From Bryobacteraceae bacterium (GTDB lineage Bacteria; Acidobacteriota; Terriglobia; Bryobacterales; Bryobacteraceae): 13,539 bases of DNA. This document shows positions 7,841 through 13,539 of the stretch, in pieces. The DNA is taken from contig JACMLA010000256.1 in assembly GCA_014379815.1 (NCBI GenBank), positions 1 through 13,539 on the forward strand, given 5' to 3'. The position numbers and the translations under genes are program-made. The notes under the pieces are model-generated. The model saw nothing but the letters and a program-made list of their open reading frames with translations, made no database searches and was not told the DNA's origin. Position 1 is the first letter of the stretch; each line of letters opens with the position of its first letter.

Positions 7841-7846
7841 GCCGAA
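7833..7846. promoter_or_regulatory. Second inverted repeat TTCGGC-AA-GCCGAA over the -35 box
   Basis: A perfect inverted repeat with 6-base arms and a 2-base centre begins three bases after the first palindrome ends; its centre is 18 bases from the first centre. It overlaps the predicted -35 hexamer. It differs in sequence from the first palindrome, so it could be a site for another regulator, a weaker site, or chance. It has no following T-run and is not a terminator for a neighbouring gene. Confidence 0.4.
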
Positions 7847-7906
7847 AGTCGCACCTCGACACACGCAGTCCTTAGATCCAACTCCAACTCTGCTATCAAT
7901 AAATCC

Positions 7907-9730
7907 ATGAGCTTCCGAGCAGTACCCGGCATCGTCCTCCTGTACCTTTTAACCTCGCTACCCGGAGTCGGTGCGCCGCCCACCATAGCTGAAGCGCGGA
8001 CCTTCCTCGACCGCGCCGAGAGGGAGCTTCTCGACCATTCAAATGAGGCCGGACGAGCAGGCTGGGTTCAATCCAACTTCATCACGAGTGACACCGAAAC
8101 GCTAGCTGCGATCGCCAACGAGCGCGCCATCGCAGCTGCTGTCCGCTTCGTCAAGGAAGCAAAGCAGTTTGACGGCATCGCTCTCCCTGAAGACCTGCAG
8201 CGCAAAATGCAGTTGCTAAAAGTCGGTCTGACGATGCCGGCGCCCTCTAACAAGGCCGAAAGCGAGGAACTCACACGCATAGCCGCTGGGATGGAGGGCA
8301 CGTACGGGAAAGGAAAATACTGCCCCTCGGGCGGTGTCAAGAATGGGGATAAGAACACGGATGGCTGCCTCGATCTGGAAGAAATCACCACCATCATGCG
8401 CACCAGCCGCAATCCGGCGGAGCTGAAGGAAGTCTGGAATGGCTGGCACACAATCTCGCGACCTATCCGAAAAGACTACACGCGCTTCGTTGAGCTGTCC
8501 AACAAGGGGTCCCGCGAGATTGGCTTTACCGACACCGGCGCTCTCTGGCGCGCCAAGTACGACATGCCGTCAGATGCATTCGCTAAGGAGCTTGACCGTC
8601 TGTGGGAGCAAGTTAAGCCGCTCTACGTATCTCTACACTCCTACGTGCGTAACAAACTGCGCGAAAAGTACGGAGACAGCATAGTTCCCGCGAACGGGCC
8701 TATTCCCGCACATCTGCTTGGAAACATGTGGGCGCAATCGTGGGATAACCTCTATCCCGACCTCGCTCCGCCTAACGCAGACCCGGGTTACGACCTAACC
8801 AAAATCCTGACCGAAAAGAAGATCGACCCTCTCGAAATGGTCCGGTATGGCGAGCGCTTCTTCACCTCACTTGGCTTCGCAAAACTACCCCAGAGCTTCT
8901 GGGAGCGTTCGCTGTTTACGAGGCCCAAAGACCGCGAGGTAGTCTGTCACGCATCCGCCTGGGATGTGGACAATGTCGAAGATTTGCGAATCAAGATGTG
9001 TATCGAGATCACCGACGAGGACTTTACCACCGTTCATCATGAGCTCGGCCATAACTTCTATCAGCGCGCCTACAACAAGCAGCCATTCTTCTTTCGAGAC
9101 AGCGCAAACGATGGTTTCCACGAAGCAATCGGCGATACCATCGCGCTTAGCATTACGCCTGAATACCTAGTGAAAATTGGTCTGCTGCCGACTGCTCCTG
9201 ACGCTTCCCGGGACGTCGGTCTTTTGATGAAACGCGCACTGGAGAAGGTCGCGTTTCTCCCCTTCGGCCTCATGATCGACCAGTGGAGATGGAAGGTGTT
9301 CTCAGGCGAGATCAAGCCGGGGGATTACAACAAAGCCTGGTGGGAACTGCGGCGCAAATACCAGGGCGTTTCGCCGCCGGATGAACGCACAGAAGCAGAC
9401 TTCGACCCTGGTGCCAAGTATCACGTTCCGGCAAACACGCCCTATACGAGATATTTCCTTGCGGCAATCCTGCAGTTCCAGTTTCACCGGGCGCTCGCCC
9501 AGACCGCTGGTTGCAAGGTTCCGCTGAATCGCTGCTCTATCTATGACAACAAAGAAGCGGGAGAGCGCCTTGCCAAAATGCTGGAGGCAGGTGCCAGTCG
9601 TCCCTGGCAGGAAGCTCTCAACATGGGAACGGGGCAGAAAGAGATGGACGCCACGGCAATTGTCGACTACTTCGCGCCGCTCAAAACCTGGCTGGACGAG
9701 CAAAACAAAGGGAAACCAAGCGGTTGGTAA
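7907..9730 (+). CDS. Peptidase family M2, angiotensin-converting-enzyme-like dipeptidyl carboxypeptidase, exported
   Basis: The start is ATG 7907 (607 residues), because residues 1-22 (basic start, then VPGIVLLYLLTSLPGVGA) form a signal peptide; an open extension upstream to 7787 overlaps the toxin-antitoxin promoter and is rejected. The zinc site is HHELGH at 377-382 with ligands His378 and His382, catalytic Glu379, and third ligand Glu406 in NDGFHEAIGD, with the same 24-residue spacing as human testis ACE. The C-terminal pocket Lys504, His506, Tyr513, Arg515 and Tyr516 aligns at a constant offset of seven with ACE Lys511, His513, Tyr520, Arg522 and Tyr523. Cys347 and Cys365 match the ACE Cys352-Cys370 disulfide. 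It should remove C-terminal dipeptides from peptides outside the cytoplasm. A Cys139-Cys154 loop is longer than in ACE and contains an EF-hand-like sequence. The next gene follows after 33 bases and may be co-transcribed. Confidence 0.95.
   Translation: MSFRAVPGIVLLYLLTSLPGVGAPPTIAEARTFLDRAERELLDHSNEAGRAGWVQSNFITSDTETLAAIANERAIAAAVRFVKEAKQFDGIALPEDLQRKMQLLKVGLTMPAPSNKAESEELTRIAAGMEGTYGKGKYCPSGGVKNGDKNTDGCLDLEEITTIMRTSRNPAELKEVWNGWHTISRPIRKDYTRFVELSNKGSREIGFTDTGALWRAKYDMPSDAFAKELDRLWEQVKPLYVSLHSYVRNKLREKYGDSIVPANGPIPAHLLGNMWAQSWDNLYPDLAPPNADPGYDLTKILTEKKIDPLEMVRYGERFFTSLGFAKLPQSFWERSLFTRPKDREVVCHASAWDVDNVEDLRIKMCIEITDEDFTTVHHELGHNFYQRAYNKQPFFFRDSANDGFHEAIGDTIALSITPEYLVKIGLLPTAPDASRDVGLLMKRALEKVAFLPFGLMIDQWRWKVFSGEIKPGDYNKAWWELRRKYQGVSPPDERTEADFDPGAKYHVPANTPYTRYFLAAILQFQFHRALAQTAGCKVPLNRCSIYDNKEAGERLAKMLEAGASRPWQEALNMGTGQKEMDATAIVDYFAPLKTWLDEQNKGKPSGW
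8348..8383 (+). other. EF-hand-like calcium-loop sequence inside the M2 peptidase
   Basis: Residues 148-159 read DKNTDGCLDLEE. This fits the 12-residue EF-hand loop pattern, with Asp at 1, Asn at 3, Asp at 5, Gly at 6, a hydrophobic residue at 8, Asp at 9 and Glu at 12. A helix-like stretch (ITTIMRTS) follows, but no entering helix precedes it, so it would be a single incomplete EF-hand. It lies within the Cys139-Cys154 interval, which is six residues apart in testis ACE (Cys152-Cys158) and 15 apart here. Confidence 0.5.
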
Positions 9731-9763
9731 CGCACATTGACGTCCCGTGATATCTTCAGGCCA

Positions 9764-10588
9764 ATGACAACACGCAGATCGTTTCTGGCGGCAACTCTGG
9801 CCGCCGCGCCCTTGCTCTCCGCGGCTAAGAAGAAGATTCCCGTCGGCCTCGAACTGTATTCCGTCCGCGACCACTTGCAGAAAGATCTCATGGGCACCGT
9901 GCGCGCGGTCGGCAAGATGGGTTACGAGACGGTAGAGTTCTACTCGCCTTACTACGAATGGACTCCCGAATACGCTAAAGAAGTTCGCAAAACTCTGGAC
10001 GATTCCGGCCTGCGCTGCCTATCCACGCACAACGGTGCGAAATCCCTCGCTGCGGACGGCATCCAGAAAGCGATCGACTTAAACGGCATCATTGGTTCCA
10101 AAAGCATCATCATGGCAAGCGCGGGCAAGATCACCACGCTCGACGGTTGGCGCGGCGTTGCCGATACTCTGACAGCGGCGGCAGACAAGCTCAAGCCTGT
10201 GGGCATGCGGACAGGCTTTCACAATCATCAGCTCGAATTCACTCCAATCGAGGGCAAGCGTCCCATCGAGGTACTCGCCGCAAATACGCCGAAATCGGTC
10301 GTCTTGCAGCTCGACGTAGGCACCTGTCGGGAAGCCGGCTCTGACCCGGTCGCCTGGATCAAAGCCAACCCGGGCCGCATCCAGTCGCTGCATTGTAAGG
10401 ACTGGACCAAAGGCACGGGCTACGAAGTCCTGCTGGGCGAAGGGGACACTCCCTGGAAGGAGATCATGGCGGCAGCTGAGTCCAAGGGCGGAGTCGAGTA
10501 CTACCTCGTCGAACAGGAAGGCAGCCGGCTGGGTTCGATGGAAACCGCGCAAAAGTGCCTGGAAAACTGGAAAAAGCTCAAGGCATAA
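9764..10588 (+). CDS. Tat-exported sugar phosphate isomerase/epimerase-like protein (xylose isomerase-like TIM barrel)
   Basis: From ATG 9764 the product has 274 residues. It opens MTTRRSFLAATLAAAPLLSAA, a twin-arginine (Tat) signal, so it is probably exported folded, possibly with metal bound. The rest fits the xylose isomerase-like/AP endonuclease family 2 TIM barrel: VGLELYSVRD at 27-36, GYETVEFYSP at 53-62, a metal-type His in STHNG (89), GFHNHQLEF at 151-159, LQLDVGTC with Asp184, HCKDW at 210-214 and VEQEG with Glu250/Glu252. These acidic and His residues match the usual divalent metal site. Substrate is unknown; relatives act on sugars, sugar phosphates or inositols. Earlier in-frame TTG at 9737 is rejected because the Tat motif would be displaced. 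It lies 33 bases after the M2 peptidase on the same strand, and its 3' end overlaps the convergent glycosyltransferase gene by 11 bases. Confidence 0.9.
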   Translation: MTTRRSFLAATLAAAPLLSAAKKKIPVGLELYSVRDHLQKDLMGTVRAVGKMGYETVEFYSPYYEWTPEYAKEVRKTLDDSGLRCLSTHNGAKSLAADGIQKAIDLNGIIGSKSIIMASAGKITTLDGWRGVADTLTAAADKLKPVGMRTGFHNHQLEFTPIEGKRPIEVLAANTPKSVVLQLDVGTCREAGSDPVAWIKANPGRIQSLHCKDWTKGTGYEVLLGEGDTPWKEIMAAAESKGGVEYYLVEQEGSRLGSMETAQKCLENWKKLKA

Positions 10589-11351
10589 CCTTTCGCAGAT
10601 ACTTGTTTCGGATTACAACCACTTCTCCGGCGGCTTTGAAAAAGTCGCCGGGACCTACTTTCGACCCTGCGACATCTTTCCACTCTTTCAAAGGGTATTC
10701 GTAAATCGCCTCGTGCATGGCGCACACACCTTTTCTTTGTATGAATCTGGCAATGATCTCTACATCGAAAATCCATCGCGAAACAAATGGCTCCCTCAGC
10801 ACTTCCCGAAACTCACGCGTCGCGCGAAACACTTTGGCCCCGCACTGGGTATCGTAAACAGGCAAATTCAGGACATTAGACACAACCGTAGCGAAAACTC
10901 TTCCAAGGTAGTGCCGCGAAACGTTGCGTTCCACATGCCGGCCCAGCAGCTTCACCCGCGCCCCAAACACCATTTCGATGGAAGGCAATTTTGCCAGAAC
11001 ACTCAGGAGATCATAAATAGCGTCGAGGGGTGTGGCTAGATCAGCGTCCCAGAAGCCGGTGATCTCTGCCTGCAACGTATCCATCGCGTAGGTCATACCG
11101 TACCGCACCGCATCGGCTTTGCCTGCGTTCGGCTGCTTCGGCAGAATGACCACGCGCTCCGGTCCTGCCTCGGCACGAACGCGCTCCAGGATCTGCAGGG
11201 TCTCGTCCCGGCTGCCATCATCCACAAAGATGATGCGGAGTGCGTCCGGAGCAGCCTGCAGAAACCCAAGATAAGCCGAGACATTCAGCCGGATTGCCTC
11301 GTTATAACAGGGGACTACCAGCGCACATCGCGCAGCGAGTTCACGCGGCAT
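10578..11351 (-). CDS. Family 2 glycosyltransferase, dolichyl-phosphate glucose synthase (ALG5)-like
   Basis: The 257-residue product has a GT-A fold signature set: VVPCYNE at 12-18, VDDGSRDET at 43-51, NAGKADAVRYG at 75-85, the metal-binding DADLATPL at 102-109, DTQCGAKVF at 167-175 and RWIFDVEI at 192-199. The pattern GK.dAVR.G, DADLaTPL, DTQCG.K, RW.FDVE is that of dolichyl-phosphate beta-glucosyltransferases; bacterial relatives probably charge a polyprenyl phosphate with glucose or another hexose at the inner membrane (inference). No clear C-terminal transmembrane segment is seen. The start is ATG 11351, sharing its A with the stop of the upstream propeller gene (TGATG), so the two are translationally coupled; a TTG at 11354 is less likely. 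Its 3' end overlaps the convergent isomerase-like gene by 11 bases. Confidence 0.9.
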   Translation of the reverse strand: MPRELAARCALVVPCYNEAIRLNVSAYLGFLQAAPDALRIIFVDDGSRDETLQILERVRAEAGPERVVILPKQPNAGKADAVRYGMTYAMDTLQAEITGFWDADLATPLDAIYDLLSVLAKLPSIEMVFGARVKLLGRHVERNVSRHYLGRVFATVVSNVLNLPVYDTQCGAKVFRATREFREVLREPFVSRWIFDVEIIARFIQRKGVCAMHEAIYEYPLKEWKDVAGSKVGPGDFFKAAGEVVVIRNKYLRKVMP

Positions 11352-12286
11352 CAAAACTCAAGAATCGGATCGGGTCTGTCCGCGGTCTTTACTTCCAGCA
11401 CGGGCTTCCAGGTAGTCATGTCGAACTTCACGACTTTATTGTCTCCCTGCGCCGAAACATAAAGAAACTTTTCCGTGGTATCGACAAACATGCCTTCGGC
11501 TGACTTGCCCACCGTCAATCGCCGGACTTCCTGACGTGTTTTCAGGTCGAGAACCGCAATTTCACCAGAGCCAATCAGGCTCACAAGCAGAAGCGATCCC
11601 CCATGCACAGCACGCAAGCGAGCGGGCTCACCCTTGACGTCGATCCGGTGTACGACCTTGCCTGAACCCACGTTGATCCCTACGACCTGATTCCCGGATC
11701 GCGTCGCGACCCAGCATATCGATTCGTCCGGAGCCAGTTCCACACCCATTGGTACCCCGCCGACTTCGATAGCGACCGGTTTCGTGTCACCGGTCAATCT
11801 GACCAACGACACAGTACCCGAAGCCGAGTTGGCGACAAACGCTGTTGATTCATCCCGAGTCACGGCAACCATGTGGGGATTACTCTTGCCGACTTCATGC
11901 CGGGACACAACAGCCTTCCTGACGGGATCGACGACCAGCAGAGCGCCGGGCCAGTCCACCGTGACATAGAGACGCCCTGACTTGCGCCCCAGTTCGATCC
12001 CGTGCGGTCGGCGATTTTCGCCCAGCTCTATCCGTCCAATTTCTTTTCGTCCTGCAGGGTCGATGATCGATATCGTGTTGCCGCCAGGCTCGGTCTGCGT
12101 CCATGTGTTCAGACCATAGTTAGTGACATAGATCAGCTTTCGGTCAGCCGACCATGCCATCTCGTGCGGACGCACTCCAACCGGAACCGTAGCCAGAGCC
12201 TTGCCTGTTTGAGAGTCGTACCAGCCGACAGAATCGGACCACTTATGGGCAATCAGCAGAGTCGCGAGGAAGAGTTGTAAGCGCAC
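11351..12286 (-). CDS. YVTN-type beta-propeller protein
   Basis: From GTG 12286 the product has 311 residues. It is built of repeated propeller blades whose recurring elements are a GxxPHxxAxS/D turn, a strand such as RKLIYVTNYG or STAFVANSAS, and a VVDP or VLDLKT strand; around seven blades are plausible. Proteins of this type are usually periplasmic or surface-exposed binding scaffolds. The N-terminus (MRLQLFLATLLIA) may be a short signal peptide, but blade one begins immediately after it, so export is uncertain. The frame is open upstream through the 3' end of the preceding gene to 12547; that part is antisense-free but out of frame with the ferredoxin domain and shows no propeller sequence, so the GTG start is preferred. 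The gene lies 53 bases after the Fe-S protein gene and is coupled to the glycosyltransferase through TGATG. Specific function is unknown. Confidence 0.85.
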   Translation of the reverse strand: MRLQLFLATLLIAHKWSDSVGWYDSQTGKALATVPVGVRPHEMAWSADRKLIYVTNYGLNTWTQTEPGGNTISIIDPAGRKEIGRIELGENRRPHGIELGRKSGRLYVTVDWPGALLVVDPVRKAVVSRHEVGKSNPHMVAVTRDESTAFVANSASGTVSLVRLTGDTKPVAIEVGGVPMGVELAPDESICWVATRSGNQVVGINVGSGKVVHRIDVKGEPARLRAVHGGSLLLVSLIGSGEIAVLDLKTRQEVRRLTVGKSAEGMFVDTTEKFLYVSAQGDNKVVKFDMTTWKPVLEVKTADRPDPILEF

Positions 12287-12292
12287 CTCGCC

Positions 12293-12337
12293 GAATTTTA
12301 TCGTGTCGAATTCTATCGTGTCGAATTCTATCGTGCC
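12293..12337. repeat. Tandem repeat, three copies of a 15-base unit
   Basis: Three adjacent 15-base copies lie at 12293-12307, 12308-12322 and 12323-12337. On the plus strand the unit is GAATTCTATCGTGTC; the first copy has a C-to-T change at its sixth base and the third a T-to-C change at its fourteenth. The array fills almost all of the 53-base space between the Fe-S gene stop (12340-12342) and the propeller GTG (12286). Two copies contain GAATTC. The unit length is a multiple of three, so copy-number change would not shift an open frame. Confidence 0.9.
12295..12324 (-). promoter_or_regulatory. Promoter-like sequence formed by the tandem repeat
   Basis: On the minus strand TCGACA (12319-12324, five of six matches to TTGACA) spans the junction of two repeat copies. 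It is followed after 18 bases by TAAAAT (12295-12300, five of six matches to TATAAT) in the copy nearest the propeller gene. Transcription would begin about seven bases on, almost at GTG 12286, so a leaderless or nearly leaderless message is predicted. The other copies carry TAGAAT at the same place. No Shine-Dalgarno motif is present. This is a by-eye prediction. Confidence 0.4.
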
Positions 12338-12339
12338 GC

Positions 12340-13539
12340 TTACCGCGCAGAAGACTGAATCTGCACCAGCTTCGGCGCAAACTGCGGCGTGGCGAAGCTC
12401 AGAACTTCCATCGGGCATACCGTGACGCAGATACCGCACCCTATGCAGGAGCTGTTTGAGTTGGTCAAGTCTTCCTGCTTCAGAGCAAATTGCATGACAT
12501 CGATTCCGACCTGACAGTAGCGGGAGCACTCGCCACACGCAATGCACTTGTCATTGGAAGCGATGGCAAACCGGCTCACGCGAAACCTCGTGTAGACGGC
12601 GCTGAACATCTCCATCATCTTCGCCAGAGGACACCAGTAGCGGCACCAGATCTTCCCGCCAAAAAATGGATACAGCGCCACGGGAATGATCCCAACCAGC
12701 CACGTATCCACCACAAGCTTGTACCAGGTCAACGCAGTCTGCGCACCTGGTTGCAAAGCGCGGAACACATTCTGGCCCATGATGACGACGGTTATCGCCA
12801 CCGCAGCCGCGAAGACCCACGCATTCATCTGCTCCCACCGGATCGATGCCTTCCCTTTAGGCGCGAGGTGCCGCCAACGGTCCCCTAAAGTTTCTGCCAG
12901 ACCGCCGCATCCACAGATCCACGAGCAGTAGCGTTTGCCGTGGAACAGCACCAGCAGCGGCACCAGCACAAAGCTGAGTACAACCCCCCAAACCACCCAA
13001 ACCTGCGTGGGATTGCCAAAGAATGTGTAAAAGAAAAGGGGCCATGCGTAGACCAGTCCGTAGGATCGCCAGGCATTTCCGGCGAAGTTCGGATCGGTCG
13101 CCAGTTTCTCGCCAATCCACTGATTGGCAACAGCAGACTGAAACAGGAATTCCGGAATCAAACAAAAGAAGATAATCTGAAAGCCAATCAGAGAAGCGTA
13201 TCGCCAGATCTGGAATTTGTCTTTCCGATCGATCCCCCACCTCTTCATAGCCTGCAGTCCGAACACAGTGACCAGCAGAGTGTATAGGATCGTATACCAG
13301 AACGACCATGGTCGACCGAAGAAAGCCAGTGCTTGAGCGCCCCAGCCGGTGAATGGCCAGAACTCGTATCCAGGAGCTTGCTTAGCCCCGTAGATTGTGT
13401 AAGCAAGGGCAAACGCGAACAGAAGCGCGGCCCATTTCTTCAAGCCCCATTCATCCTCCAGACGAATTCCAAGTGCCTTGAGAAAGTCACGGGGAGGCTC
13501 TGAACCGATCAGGACGAAAGCGTGGTCGCAGGCACGCGG
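12340..13539 (-). CDS. NAD(P)/FAD-dependent oxidoreductase fused to NapH-like membrane 4Fe-4S protein (5' end beyond right edge)
   Basis: On the minus strand 399 codons are open from the window edge to the TAA at 12340-12342, so the N-terminus is missing. The first visible residues, including DHAFVLIGSEPPRDFLKALG, look like the C-terminal end of a thioredoxin-reductase-like flavoprotein domain. They run in frame into KKWAALLFAFALAYTIYG, the first of about seven hydrophobic segments. Within the membrane part are YCSWICGCGG (a CxxxC-type motif) and WCRYWCPL (CxxxCP), as in NapH/NosR-type proteins, with Gly replacing the usual Pro after the first. The C-terminus has two complete 4Fe-4S motifs, CIACGECSRYC and CIGCGICVTVCP. 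The whole suggests electron transfer from NAD(P)H through flavin and Fe-S clusters at the inner membrane; the partner is unknown. A TTG at 13443 could be mistaken for a start, but the frame extends meaningfully beyond it. It is probably co-transcribed with the propeller and glycosyltransferase genes. Confidence 0.85.
   Translation of the reverse strand, partial: PRACDHAFVLIGSEPPRDFLKALGIRLEDEWGLKKWAALLFAFALAYTIYGAKQAPGYEFWPFTGWGAQALAFFGRPWSFWYTILYTLLVTVFGLQAMKRWGIDRKDKFQIWRYASLIGFQIIFFCLIPEFLFQSAVANQWIGEKLATDPNFAGNAWRSYGLVYAWPLFFYTFFGNPTQVWVVWGVVLSFVLVPLLVLFHGKRYCSWICGCGGLAETLGDRWRHLAPKGKASIRWEQMNAWVFAAAVAITVVIMGQNVFRALQPGAQTALTWYKLVVDTWLVGIIPVALYPFFGGKIWCRYWCPLAKMMEMFSAVYTRFRVSRFAIASNDKCIACGECSRYCQVGIDVMQFALKQEDLTNSNSSCIGCGICVTVCPMEVLSFATPQFAPKLVQIQSSAR

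Noticed and set aside
7871..7900. Promoter for the M2 peptidase at TATCAA (7894-7899)
   Set aside because: The -10 matches only four of six bases, and the sequence 17 bases upstream matches the -35 consensus at about three positions; too weak to list.
7787..7906. Upstream extension of the M2 peptidase to 7787
   Set aside because: It would cover the toxin-antitoxin promoter and bury the clear signal peptide that starts at 7907.
9737..9742. TTGACG as a -35 box for the isomerase-like gene
   Set aside because: No -10-like hexamer lies at the right distance, and the start codon follows too soon.
12287..12547. Propeller protein starting at 12547, with the tandem repeat encoding a repeated peptide
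   Set aside because: The extension overlaps the ferredoxin-domain coding sequence in another frame and shows no signal or propeller motif; GTG 12286 is directly before blade one. The repeat is therefore treated as non-coding, though this is not proven.
1..13539. Mobile element, phage or CRISPR content
   Set aside because: No transposase, integrase, direct-repeat array or terminal inverted repeat was seen; the only accessory-type module is the toxin-antitoxin pair.

Overview
The window reads as a chromosomal segment of an Acidobacteriota bacterium, most likely from the Solibacter/Bryobacter side of the phylum. That placement is inferred from gene content: a DUF7948/SBBP-type secreted protein, a bacterial angiotensin-converting-enzyme (M2) homologue, a zwf-opcA-pgl cluster, a Tat-exported xylose-isomerase-like protein and a YVTN-type propeller. 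I could not run a similarity search. Coding density is very high: the longest gene-free stretch is about 100 bases, so no gap over 300 bases exists. No rRNA, tRNA, IS element, phage gene or CRISPR array was seen.

Layout. (1) 1-4343, minus strand: a peroxiredoxin, glucose-6-phosphate dehydrogenase (zwf), its assembly factor OpcA and 6-phosphogluconolactonase (pgl) form a tight operon (24-base gap, then ATGA and GTGA start/stop overlaps). It is followed by the start of a DUF7948-type secreted protein that runs off the left edge. The operon pairs NADPH production with a peroxide-reducing enzyme. (2) 4352-7187, plus strand: tldD and tldE, the two subunits of the TldD/TldE metalloprotease, overlapping by 17 bases. 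(3) 7216-7846, minus strand: a ribbon-helix-helix antitoxin and MazF/PemK-like toxin, convergent with tldDE. Its upstream region holds a near-consensus promoter covered by two inverted repeats. (4) 7907-10588, plus strand: an exported M2 (ACE-like) dipeptidyl carboxypeptidase with an unusual EF-hand-like insertion, then a Tat-signal sugar isomerase/epimerase-like protein. (5) 10578-13539, minus strand: an oxidoreductase whose flavoprotein tail is joined in frame to a membrane NapH-like 4Fe-4S module (5' end beyond the right edge), a YVTN-type beta-propeller protein and a dolichyl-phosphate-glucose-synthase-like family 2 glycosyltransferase. A 3 x 15-base tandem repeat containing promoter-like hexamers sits before the propeller gene.

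Two genes are cut by the window edges (left: DUF7948 protein, missing its C-terminus; right: flavin/Fe-S fusion, missing its N-terminus). The points most worth checking are the double-palindrome, apparently leaderless promoter of the toxin-antitoxin pair next to tldDE, the EF-hand-like loop inside the ACE homologue, the flavoprotein/NapH fusion, and the promoter-like tandem repeat. I found no clearly new multi-gene system; the individual families are recognisable and the novelty lies in arrangement and small-scale sequence features.
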